NCBI GenBank assembly: GCA_903819605.1
Contig: CAIJEA010000702.1
Span: 1-5,107, forward strand
Direction of reading: 5' to 3'
DNA: 5,107 nucleotides
DNA from: an uncultured cyanobacterium
GTDB taxonomy: Bacteria > Cyanobacteriota > Cyanobacteriia > Pseudanabaenales > Pseudanabaenaceae
Program-made: the position numbers and the translations under genes
The notes under the pieces: model-generated
Database searches by the model: none
The model's input: only the letters and a program-made list of their open reading frames with translations
Told to the model about the DNA's origin: nothing
In this document: positions 1-5,107 of the stretch, in pieces
Layout of the letters: each line of letters starts with the position of its first letter
How positions within the stretch are numbered: the stretch's first letter is position 1

Positions 1-48
1 CAACTCTCTTTTGGGTTTTATGTCTCGATACACTTGGCGTTAGCTATA

Positions 49-89
49 AAAAACAGAAAGGTGGAGCAAAGCTCCACCTTTCTGTTTTT
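49..89. terminator. Bidirectional intrinsic terminator, 19-bp perfect hairpin
   Basis: Arms 49-67 and 71-89 are perfectly complementary and enclose a three-base AAA loop. The GC-rich core (GGTGGAGC/GCTCCACC) lies nearest the loop, and the outer ends are an A tract on the left and a T tract on the right, so each strand gives a stem followed by a U-run. It begins 14 bases past the TAG stop of the minus-strand yraN-like gene and is well placed to end that transcript. Its symmetry would also let it end a plus-strand gene arriving from left of the window. Confidence 0.9.
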
Positions 90-102
90 GGTGATCGCAG
101 TA

Positions 103-516
103 CTATGCATCAAATGCTTGTTCAATATATGTGTGTAAACAAAATTCTGTCGCTATCGAGTTTATTGGGTCGCTGGGATCGTGATTGAGTATATTGCCGT
201 GGTTGGTTCGACGTACTAGTGCAACATCAAAACGACAGGCAAGATTGGCTAAGTGTGGATGTCGTCCTAAAAATATAGATGCGGCTTTAATCAGTTTGGC
301 TTGTTTTTGCGGTGTGATAGCAAGGCAGCCATCAGCATCCCAATTACGATCGCTTCTAGTTTTTACCTCGATAAATAGTAACCATTGGCGATCGCAAGCT
401 ACCAAGTCCAATTCACCCCATCGACAACGCCACTGGGTCTCCAAGATTTTCCAACCATTAGCCTGTAAGAGTTGTGCCACCAAAATCTCACCGCGATCGC
501 CCACTTTTTTGGTCAT
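103..516 (-). CDS. yraN: YraN/UPF0102 family nuclease-fold protein
   Basis: This 137-residue protein has the usual length and motif order of the YraN (UPF0102) family. Residues 6-10 give the N-terminal G-D-R-G-E motif. Residues 34-40 read GELDLVA and 50-54 read EVKTR, which together form the D-x(12)-E-x-K signature of the restriction-endonuclease-like fold (D37, E50, K52 as candidate catalytic residues). CRFDVALV at 94-101 is the conserved last core strand. The family is predicted to be a Holliday-junction-resolvase-like nuclease, but its cellular role and substrate are not established. The protein has no signal peptide or membrane segment, so it should be cytoplasmic. ATG at 514-516 is the natural start because it directly precedes the conserved GDRGE motif. 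No clear Shine-Dalgarno lies upstream, which is common in cyanobacteria. The stop is TAG at 103-105, followed by a strong hairpin terminator. Two HIP1 sites lie in the gene. It is divergent from the next gene, so a shared function is not implied. Confidence 0.92.
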   Translation of the reverse strand: MTKKVGDRGEILVAQLLQANGWKILETQWRCRWGELDLVACDRQWLLFIEVKTRSDRNWDADGCLAITPQKQAKLIKAASIFLGRHPHLANLACRFDVALVRRTNHGNILNHDPSDPINSIATEFCLHTYIEQAFDA

Positions 517-525
517 AAATTTAAT

Positions 526-576
526 TCAAGCCTATAGAGATAAAAAACAAATTTCCCTTCATCTCTATAGGCTTGA
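526..576. repeat. Perfect 16-bp inverted repeat in the divergent intergenic region
   Basis: Arms 526-541 (TCAAGCCTATAGAGAT) and 561-576 (ATCTCTATAGGCTTGA) pair perfectly around a 19-base loop. The element begins 10 bases upstream of the yraN start codon and ends 66 bases before the pentapeptide gene ATG. Neither side has a T-run directly after the stem, so it is not a classic intrinsic terminator. It could be a 5'-UTR hairpin of the yraN transcript, a binding site for a dimeric regulator, or the remnant of a small mobile repeat. The sequence alone does not decide between these. Confidence 0.75.
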
Positions 577-602
577 GGCGCTAATCGTAATAAAGGTAAT
601 AG
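573..602 (+). promoter_or_regulatory. Weak candidate promoter for the pentapeptide gene
   Basis: TTGAGG at 573-578 and TAATAG at 597-602 form a -35/-10-like pair with an 18-base spacer, about 40 bases before ATG 642. The -35-like box overlaps the outer end of the right arm of the inverted repeat at 526-576, so anything bound there could affect it. The match is modest and the region is AT-rich, so this is only a candidate. Confidence 0.25.
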
Positions 603-641
603 CTGCTTGTGATAGTCTCAATAACATCCAGAAATAAGATT

Positions 642-1145
642 ATGAAAGTAACAACTTTTACCTTACGCAATTTTATCTTCAAAGCCATCAACTTGTTGTT
701 GTGCTTAACTTTATTCTTGCTTGATACTCAACCTGTTAGCGCTGATGTTTATGTAAAAGCCTTTCTTGAAGGTGCAGATTTTTCAGGGCGATCGCTCAAA
801 GGTTATCAATTTAACGAATCCGATTTGCGAAATACGTCCTTCGTTAATGCTGATGCTCAGGGGGTTAGCTTTTTTGCGGCAAATATGAAAGAGTCAAACC
901 TGACTGGAGCAAATCTCAGCTATAGCACTCTTGATAATGCCCGTCTTGATAAAGCAAACTTAACTAATGCCGTGATCGAGGGATCGTTTGCCTATGGGAC
1001 TTCTTTTAATAATGTAATAATCGATGGAGCAGACTTTACTGATGTGGACTTACGCCCACCAATTCGCCAAAAGCTCTGCCAATTAGCTAAGGGACAAAAT
1101 CCAGTGACAGGAAGGTTTACACGAGAGACTCTTGAATGTGACTAA
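642..1145 (+). CDS. Exported pentapeptide-repeat protein, thylakoid-lumen/periplasm type
   Basis: The protein is 167 residues from ATG 642. Residues 1-34 form a Sec signal peptide: basic start, hydrophobic core INLLLCLTLFLL at 16-27, and cleavage motif VSA|D after A34. The frame opens at GTG 609, but that start puts 11 polar residues before the signal, so ATG 642 is preferred. No strong ribosome binding site supports either. The mature part holds about 19 consecutive pentapeptides with central residues at every fifth position from F47 to L137 (mostly L, F, I or M; A at 72 and 117) and frequent A-[DN]-L/F triplets. This predicts a right-handed quadrilateral beta-helix of nearly five coils. The tail (138-167) contains C146 and C166 around an A-x-G-x-NPVTG-x(3)-TR motif, resembling the disulfide-capped C-terminal helices of plant and cyanobacterial lumenal pentapeptide proteins (from memory of that family). 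The molecular function of these proteins is unknown. A HIP1 site lies at 788-795. Confidence 0.88.
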   Translation: MKVTTFTLRNFIFKAINLLLCLTLFLLDTQPVSADVYVKAFLEGADFSGRSLKGYQFNESDLRNTSFVNADAQGVSFFAANMKESNLTGANLSYSTLDNARLDKANLTNAVIEGSFAYGTSFNNVIIDGADFTDVDLRPPIRQKLCQLAKGQNPVTGRFTRETLECD

Positions 1146-1434
1146 GCCAGTATGTCAGGTATTATTTCTGAGTTGTGAAACTTTACGTTATTTCTGGTAA
1201 ATCATGCCAAACTGATGTTAATTAGTAATTTCTAACTCAAATAACAGTTCGGGCTTAATCGATAAGAATTAAGATTCCAGATATTTTAAGTTATCTTGTC
1301 TTAGAGGGTATGATGCTCTGTGTGAGTAATACTCAATTTTAGGAAACTCGCTTTAGTAAGTGATTTGACTATTACAAATAATTAATATTTGTGCTACTAA
1401 TATTCGTTCTGAGGATCGCTCTGCCTATCAGTGT
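1146..1434. other. AT-rich intergenic region, no gene seen
   Basis: These 289 bases separate the pentapeptide gene from the WD40 phosphatase gene. All frames are broken by stops and I found no convincing small ORF or RNA gene. No strong terminator follows the pentapeptide stop; only a weak 6-bp AT hairpin (1254-1259 with 1268-1273) is visible. TATGAT at 1309-1314 is a good -10-like hexamer, but its only -35 candidate (TTTAAG, 1285-1290, 18-base spacer) is poor. TTGACT at 1365-1370 is a good -35-like hexamer without a matching -10 at 16-18 bases. GAGG at 1411-1414 is too far (20 bases) from ATG 1435 to act as a normal Shine-Dalgarno. Confidence 0.7.
1374..1392. promoter_or_regulatory. Operator-like 19-bp palindrome upstream of the phosphatase gene
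   Basis: ACAAATA (1374-1380) and TATTTGT (1386-1392) are perfect inverted 7-mers around a 5-base AT centre, 42 bases before ATG 1435. They begin three bases after a TTGACT hexamer. The spacing and symmetry are those of a site for a dimeric helix-turn-helix regulator, but AT-rich palindromes of this size arise by chance fairly often. No regulator gene lies nearby. Confidence 0.3.
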
Positions 1435-4400
1435 ATGCAGTTAAATGAAACTTCCAGTGACCTATCAAGTGGCAGATTGCTTCAAAGAAGCTTATTGCCA
1501 CAAAGCTTGCCTTCCTATCCTGGGCTAGATATTGCTGCGGAAGTTTGGACAGCAGTAGATCTTGGCGGTGATTATTATCAGTTTTTAGAGCAATCTGGGA
1601 CATTGGCTGTCGCGATCGCTGACTCTTCAGGTAAGTCGGTAGCTGGAGCAATCCACGCAGCTTTGTTTAAGGGGCAATTAGATGCCTATGGACAGCAAGG
1701 GAGACTACAAAATCCTGCCTCCATGCTGAATTCTTTAAATCAATTATTGTGCAAAAGTCGCACTGATGATGCTGTAGCTCTTTGCTATGGGGCAATTGAC
1801 CTAGTAACCTACGAATTGCATCTAGGTAATGCTGGCATTCCTGGTCCATTGATTTATCGTGCGGAGACTAATAGTTGCGAAGAGGTGGTTAATCCTGCGA
1901 TCGCCCTAGGGCGTTTTGACAGCGCAACCTATAGGGCTACTTCTAGATCTCTACAGGAAGGTGACATCGTTGTGTTTTTTAGCGATGGGCTATTTGAAGC
2001 TACTAGTCCATCGGGTGATGAGTTTGGTAGATCTGTCGGAGATGATATTTCACCATTACGCAAGATCTTAATTCAGCTAGCAGAGCAACCAGCTACAGAC
2101 ATCCTCTATGGATTAAAGAAAGCGCTTGATAAATTTTCTGGACTAGAAGTTCCTGAGGATGATGTTTCGGTAGTAGTAATCAAACTTAAACAAAAAGTAC
2201 ATTTTTCGGAATTACGAAACTGCCCCTATGTTGAGGCTTTGCAAGCATGGGAACGATCAGAAGAAACTGATGAATCATGTCTACTAAGAGGTACACGCCT
2301 TCTTGAGGCTTTAGATTGGGCAGAGATTCAAACCGATCTATCCAGAATCGATCTTAATTTTCTAGAAGCATCTCAAAGGGTTAATGAGCGAGAACAACTC
2401 ATGGCTGCTCGTGCTGCCGATGCCGATCGCCTTGAAAAACTAAGTCAAGATTTAGAAAAGAGTCTTGATTCTGAGCGCCGTCAACGGGTAATTGCGGAGA
2501 TGGGAGAAATCAATGAAAAAATTGTTGCTCTGACAATTTCTTCTGAAGCTCTCTATCTTTCCAACAATCATATTGAAGCGATGATTGCTGGTGTAATCGG
2601 TGGCGTGCAGCTCAAACGACTCACAACTCAAGTTGACGCAAGCACCCTCGAAAACTTACGAGCGAATACTCAGATTCGTGCAATTACCGCCCTAGAACAA
2701 GTTGTCTATGGCACCCATGAATATAACCGACTTGAAGGACATGGATTTTGGGTTAATAAAGTTTGTTATTCTCGCGATGGGCAATTTCTTGCCTCAGCAA
2801 GTAGCGATCGCACTATCAAAATTTGGAATTCCTCAGGAGTTTTAATCCAAACTTTAGTGAGCCATACCAATTGGGTAACCAGTGTATCTTTTAGCCCTGA
2901 CGGCAACTTGCTAGTTTCGGGTAGCCGCGACAATATGGTCAAGCTTTGGCAACGCGATCCCGCAACAGGAAATTTTTTCCCACAGCCGATCGCAACTCTG
3001 CGCGGGCATGAAGGACCTGTCCTTGATGTATGTTTTAGTCATGACGGTCAAATGATCGCGTCCGCCAGTGAAGATACGACAATCAAGTTATGGAAAAATG
3101 ACGGTACTGTAATTCGGACTTTGCGAGGAGGTCACGATCGCTGGGTAACCTGTGTCGCTTTTCATCCCAACAGCAAATCCTTAGTTTCAGGTAGTGCCGA
3201 TCGTAATCTCATCATTTGGAATACCCTTGGCGTACCTATTCGACATTTACGTGGGCATGACAGTTTTGTTGAGAGTGTTGCCTATGCTCCTAATGGTTTA
3301 GCACTTGTATCTGGAAGCCGCGATCGCACCGTCAAAATGTGGGGATCGGATGGAATTTTAATTAAAACTTTCTATGGACATTCCGACAAAGTATGGAGTG
3401 TTGCTTTTAGTAATGACAATCACACCATCGCTTCCAGTGGATTTGATCGGACAATTCGAGTTTGGGATATTGAACAAGGGCTATTAAATACATTCCAAGG
3501 ACATGGTGATGTTGTAAATAGCATTGCATTTAGTCCAGACAGTAACAATCTTGCGTCAGCCAGTCGGGATACCACCGTAAAACTATGGGCTATTCGTGGT
3601 ACGCCTCTAAGAACTTTAATGGGACATACGGATGAAGTATTCTCCGTCGCAGTCAGTCCTAACTCTAAGTTTTTAGCCTCGGCATGTAAAGATAAAACTG
3701 TAAACCTCTGGAATGCGAATGGCACACTTGCATCGGTGTTAGAGGGGCATAACGATAAAGTGAATTGTGTCACCTTCAGCCCAGATAGCTCTACCATTCT
3801 TACTGCTGCCGCTGATGCCAGCATTAAAATGTGGAGAACCGATGGCACCCTGATTGATACAATTAGCGCCCACCGAGCAGAAATTTATAAAGTCGTTTAT
3901 CGTTGTGATGGTCAAGTCTTTGCCTCCTGTAGTGCAGATGGCACTGTTCGTGTTTGGAGTGCCGATGGCAAATGGCTGCAAACTCTCACAGGACATACAG
4001 CAGAAGTTTATAGTATCGACTTCAGCCCCGATGGCAGTATGCTCGCTTCGGCTAGCAAAGATAAACTAATCAATCTCTGGAGTTGGGATGGTACATTGCT
4101 CGGAACCTTGGACGGACATAGTGCCGAAGTCTATACAGTGAGCTTTAACTCTAATGGTAAGATGATTGCAAGCGGTAGTATGGATCAAAGTGTCAAACTA
4201 TGGAGTATTGAAGGACAATTAATTAAGACTTTAAATGGACATAGTGCCGAAGTCACGAGTGTATGTTTTAGTCCTGATGGTAAGTCTATAGTTTCTGCTA
4301 GTGAAGATTCCACCATTCAGTTTTGGAGTGGAGACGGAACTCTTTTAAGAACTTTTAATGGACATCAGGGACCTGTAAGAAGTGTTTGTTTTAGCCCCAA

Positions 4401-4602
4401 TGGCAAAATTTTGGTATCAACTGGCGAAGATCGCAAAATTATCATGTGGAATCTCGATCTAGAAAACCTATTAATGCGAGGCTGCCAATGGTTGCAAGAA
4501 TATCTAAGAACTAATATTAATGTGTCCGAAGAGGATAAACGTACATGTTTAGGTGGGTGCGGATGGCTTTACAAGTATCTTAAGTCCACACCTCCAACCT
4601 AA
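1435..4602 (+). CDS. SpoIIE-type PP2C phosphatase fused to 14 WD40 repeats
   Basis: The product is 1055 residues. Residues about 15-250 are a PP2C-like SpoIIE/RsbU Ser/Thr phosphatase: LLQRSLLP at 15-22, DLGGDYY at 42-48, IADSSGK at 61-67, GNAGIPGP at 131-138, SDGLFEA at 183-189 and DDVSVVV at 242-248. The metal-binding aspartates (D46, D63, D184, D243) are all present. Residues about 264-432 form a helical linker with a coiled coil near 317-363; its motifs (AWERS, LLRG at 283-286, FLEAS at 309-313, ALEQVVYG at 419-426) resemble the segment between the NTPase and WD40 domains of cyanobacterial nSTAND proteins, but the transmembrane helix often found there is missing. Fourteen WD40 repeats fill 434-1015, then a tail with two copies of GC-x-WL-x(2)-YL. 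There is no signal peptide, so it should be cytoplasmic. Family members of the phosphatase usually dephosphorylate anti-sigma antagonists or STAS proteins; the target here is unknown. ATG 1435 is the first standard start after an in-frame TGA at 1366, but it has no Shine-Dalgarno. Four HIP1 sites lie inside. Confidence 0.93.
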   Translation: MQLNETSSDLSSGRLLQRSLLPQSLPSYPGLDIAAEVWTAVDLGGDYYQFLEQSGTLAVAIADSSGKSVAGAIHAALFKGQLDAYGQQGRLQNPASMLNSLNQLLCKSRTDDAVALCYGAIDLVTYELHLGNAGIPGPLIYRAETNSCEEVVNPAIALGRFDSATYRATSRSLQEGDIVVFFSDGLFEATSPSGDEFGRSVGDDISPLRKILIQLAEQPATDILYGLKKALDKFSGLEVPEDDVSVVVIKLKQKVHFSELRNCPYVEALQAWERSEETDESCLLRGTRLLEALDWAEIQTDLSRIDLNFLEASQRVNEREQLMAARAADADRLEKLSQDLEKSLDSERRQRVIAEMGEINEKIVALTISSEALYLSNNHIEAMIAGVIGGVQLKRLTTQVDASTLENLRANTQIRAITALEQVVYGTHEYNRLEGHGFWVNKVCYSRDGQFLASASSDRTIKIWNSSGVLIQTLVSHTNWVTSVSFSPDGNLLVSGSRDNMVKLWQRDPATGNFFPQPIATLRGHEGPVLDVCFSHDGQMIASASEDTTIKLWKNDGTVIRTLRGGHDRWVTCVAFHPNSKSLVSGSADRNLIIWNTLGVPIRHLRGHDSFVESVAYAPNGLALVSGSRDRTVKMWGSDGILIKTFYGHSDKVWSVAFSNDNHTIASSGFDRTIRVWDIEQGLLNTFQGHGDVVNSIAFSPDSNNLASASRDTTVKLWAIRGTPLRTLMGHTDEVFSVAVSPNSKFLASACKDKTVNLWNANGTLASVLEGHNDKVNCVTFSPDSSTILTAAADASIKMWRTDGTLIDTISAHRAEIYKVVYRCDGQVFASCSADGTVRVWSADGKWLQTLTGHTAEVYSIDFSPDGSMLASASKDKLINLWSWDGTLLGTLDGHSAEVYTVSFNSNGKMIASGSMDQSVKLWSIEGQLIKTLNGHSAEVTSVCFSPDGKSIVSASEDSTIQFWSGDGTLLRTFNGHQGPVRSVCFSPNGKILVSTGEDRKIIMWNLDLENLLMRGCQWLQEYLRTNINVSEEDKRTCLGGCGWLYKYLKSTPPT
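2734..4479 (+). repeat. Array of 14 WD40 repeats, 123-bp period
   Basis: The blades begin at residues 434, 475, 523, 564, 606, 647, 688, 729, 770, 811, 852, 893, 934 and 975 of the phosphatase protein. From 606 onward every blade is exactly 41 residues (123 bp); the second carries a 7-residue loop insertion (near DPATGNFF) and the fourth one extra glycine. Most blades show GH near the start, a V-x-SV-x-FSPDG strand, an SAS-x-D turn and a terminal LW or VW; blades 2 and 10 have VSH and SAH in place of GH. Fourteen blades predict two seven-bladed propellers, split near residue 729. WD40 propellers serve as protein-binding platforms, so the array probably recruits the phosphatase substrate or a regulator. 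Confidence 0.92.
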
Positions 4603-4625
4603 TGAGAACCAATACTCTTTCTGGA

Positions 4626-4666
4626 GGAAACTGCTTCTTATCATGTCGCGAGAAGAAGCAGTTTCC
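4626..4666 (+). terminator. 14-bp hairpin downstream of the WD40 phosphatase gene
   Basis: Arms 4626-4639 (GGAAACTGCTTCTT) and 4653-4666 pair perfectly around a 13-base loop, starting 23 bases after the TAA stop. The stem is followed by CTTATC rather than a T-run, so as an intrinsic terminator it is atypical. It may still end transcription or protect the 3' end of the mRNA. A smaller 6-bp inverted repeat (4673-4678 with 4686-4691) follows. Confidence 0.55.
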
Positions 4667-4770
4667 CTTATCAACTCACTGATGTTGAGTTAATACCAAA
4701 TCACAAAAGAGAGGCAATATATAAGGCACTGGTCATTGAATTAGTGGTATGAGAAAATAGAGGGAGAAGA

Positions 4771-4776
4771 AAGGAG
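4771..4776 (+). promoter_or_regulatory. Shine-Dalgarno for the IS transposase start
   Basis: AAGGAG lies 6 bases before ATG 4783, in a purine-rich run (4751-4780). It is the only strong ribosome binding site in the window and fixes the transposase start. Confidence 0.7.
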
Positions 4777-4782
4777 AAAGCT

Positions 4783-5107
4783 ATGGAATGCCCGCACTGC
4801 CAGAGCCAAAAGACAATCAAAAACGGCAAACATCACCACCAAGATGGCAAAGCGATCCAGAACTACTTATGTAAAGGATGCGGCAAGAGATTTAGCAAAA
4901 GGACAGGAACGCCAATGTCAAGACTGAGAACACCAGCGACTGTCGTATCCTTTGGTTTACCGATGGCGAAAGGCGTTATGCCCAACAACTATGGCAAATG
5001 GCAAGTGTATACCTCAAATCTACCGAAGTAAGTCGTGCGTATGGACATCGCAAGGTATGGAGACATGGCTTGGAAGTTGCCATCAAAATCAAGGGTTCTC
5101 AAGGAAA
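4783..5107 (+). pseudogene. IS1-family transposase with internal deletion and frameshift
   Basis: The first frame starts at ATG 4783 and encodes an InsA-like N-terminus: a zinc ribbon with C3-x2-C6 and C30-x2-C33, GKRF at 34-37, then the TGTPM-x-RLRTPATVVS stretch that opens the helix-turn-helix region in cyanobacterial IS1 transposases. After about nucleotide 4950 this frame stops resembling a transposase and ends at TAA 5029-5031. A different frame, shifted by +2 (equivalent to -1), is open from 4953 to the window edge and reads WFTDGERRYAQQLW, then AYGHRKVWRHGLEVAIK and IKGSQG. I recognise this, from memory, as a late part of the same transposase type. The rest of the helix-turn-helix and the early catalytic part are therefore missing, with the junction near 4941-4955. 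IS1 normally uses a -1 frameshift to join InsA and InsB, but the missing middle makes this a deletion, not programmed frameshifting. The product should be inactive. The 3' end lies outside the window. Confidence 0.75.

Larger units (their letters stand above)
4725..5107 (+). mobile_element. IS1-family insertion sequence, deleted internally, right end outside the window
   Basis: The element is recognised from its transposase remnants at 4783-5107. A candidate left end is GGCACTG at 4725-4731. It fits the GG-x(3)-TG start I recall for IS1-family termini and lies 58 bases before the transposase ATG, close to the spacing in IS1. It follows an AT-rich stretch (CAATATATAA, 4715-4724), the kind of target IS1 elements favour. 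The right inverted repeat and target duplication are beyond the window, so the left boundary is provisional. None of the window's seven HIP1 sites lies in this segment, consistent with an acquired element but weak because the segment is short. Confidence 0.6.

Noticed and set aside
2..43. Possible C-terminal end of a plus-strand gene (NSLLGFMSRYTWR, stop TAG 41-43) just before the bidirectional terminator.
   Set aside because: Thirteen codons are too few to recognise a protein or coding bias. The position before a bidirectional hairpin makes it possible, but not supported enough to annotate.
185..637. 150-codon plus-strand reading frame over the yraN-like gene.
   Set aside because: It lies antisense to a clearly recognised YraN-family gene and its translation resembles no protein family.
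609..641. GTG 609 as the start of the pentapeptide protein.
   Set aside because: It adds 11 residues in front of a typical signal peptide that begins naturally at ATG 642, and no better ribosome binding site supports it.
3420..3996. Overlapping minus-strand frames of 142 and 85 codons within the WD40 region.
   Set aside because: They are antisense shadows produced by the periodic codon pattern of the WD40 repeats, with no recognisable domain.
3854..4069. 71-codon plus-strand frame inside the WD40 region.
   Set aside because: It overlaps the WD40 gene in another frame and shows no family resemblance.
2734..4479. Regular 123-bp repeats considered as a non-coding repeat array or CRISPR-like structure.
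   Set aside because: The repeats are protein-coding WD40 blades in one open frame; DNA identity between units is low and there is no repeat-spacer layout.
4951..5031. The tail of the first transposase frame as a genuine C-terminus of an 82-residue protein.
   Set aside because: From about residue 57 it no longer matches a transposase, while the shifted frame in the same DNA does, so this tail is most likely an out-of-frame product of the deletion.

Overview
The window looks like chromosomal DNA of a cyanobacterium. Seven exact copies of the octamer GCGATCGC (HIP1) lie at 388, 493, 788, 1612, 1897, 2804 and 3320, where about 0.1 would be expected by chance. The genes also fit: a YraN-family protein, a secreted pentapeptide-repeat protein of the thylakoid-lumen type, and a giant WD40 protein of the kind abundant in filamentous cyanobacteria. 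The genus cannot be fixed from the sequence; a Pseudanabaena-like or other filamentous form is a guess.

Layout. A perfect 19-bp hairpin with flanking A/T tracts (49-89) ends the minus-strand yraN-like gene (103-516). A 125-bp divergent spacer with a perfect 16-bp inverted repeat (526-576) separates it from a plus-strand gene for an exported pentapeptide-repeat protein (642-1145; GTG 609 is the alternative start but a worse one). A 289-bp AT-rich spacer (1146-1434) has no gene and only weak regulatory candidates, including a 19-bp palindrome. The dominant gene (1435-4602) encodes 1055 residues: an N-terminal SpoIIE-type PP2C phosphatase, a helical/coiled-coil linker resembling the post-NTPase linker of cyanobacterial nSTAND-WD40 proteins, fourteen WD40 repeats (two seven-bladed propellers) and a short Cys/Trp-rich tail in two copies. 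A 14-bp hairpin follows (4626-4666). The right end is the start of an IS1-family insertion sequence whose transposase carries an internal deletion: the InsA-like zinc-finger start joins, out of frame, to a C-terminal transposase segment that runs off the window.

The genes do not look like one operon. YraN and the pentapeptide gene are divergent, and the WD40 phosphatase has its own long upstream spacer and downstream hairpin. The most interesting object is the phosphatase-WD40 protein: it appears to carry the linker and propeller of an nSTAND signalling protein with a PP2C phosphatase in place of the NTPase. No cognate anti-sigma factor, STAS protein, kinase or effector gene is visible in the window. 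I saw no CRISPR array, tRNA or rRNA.
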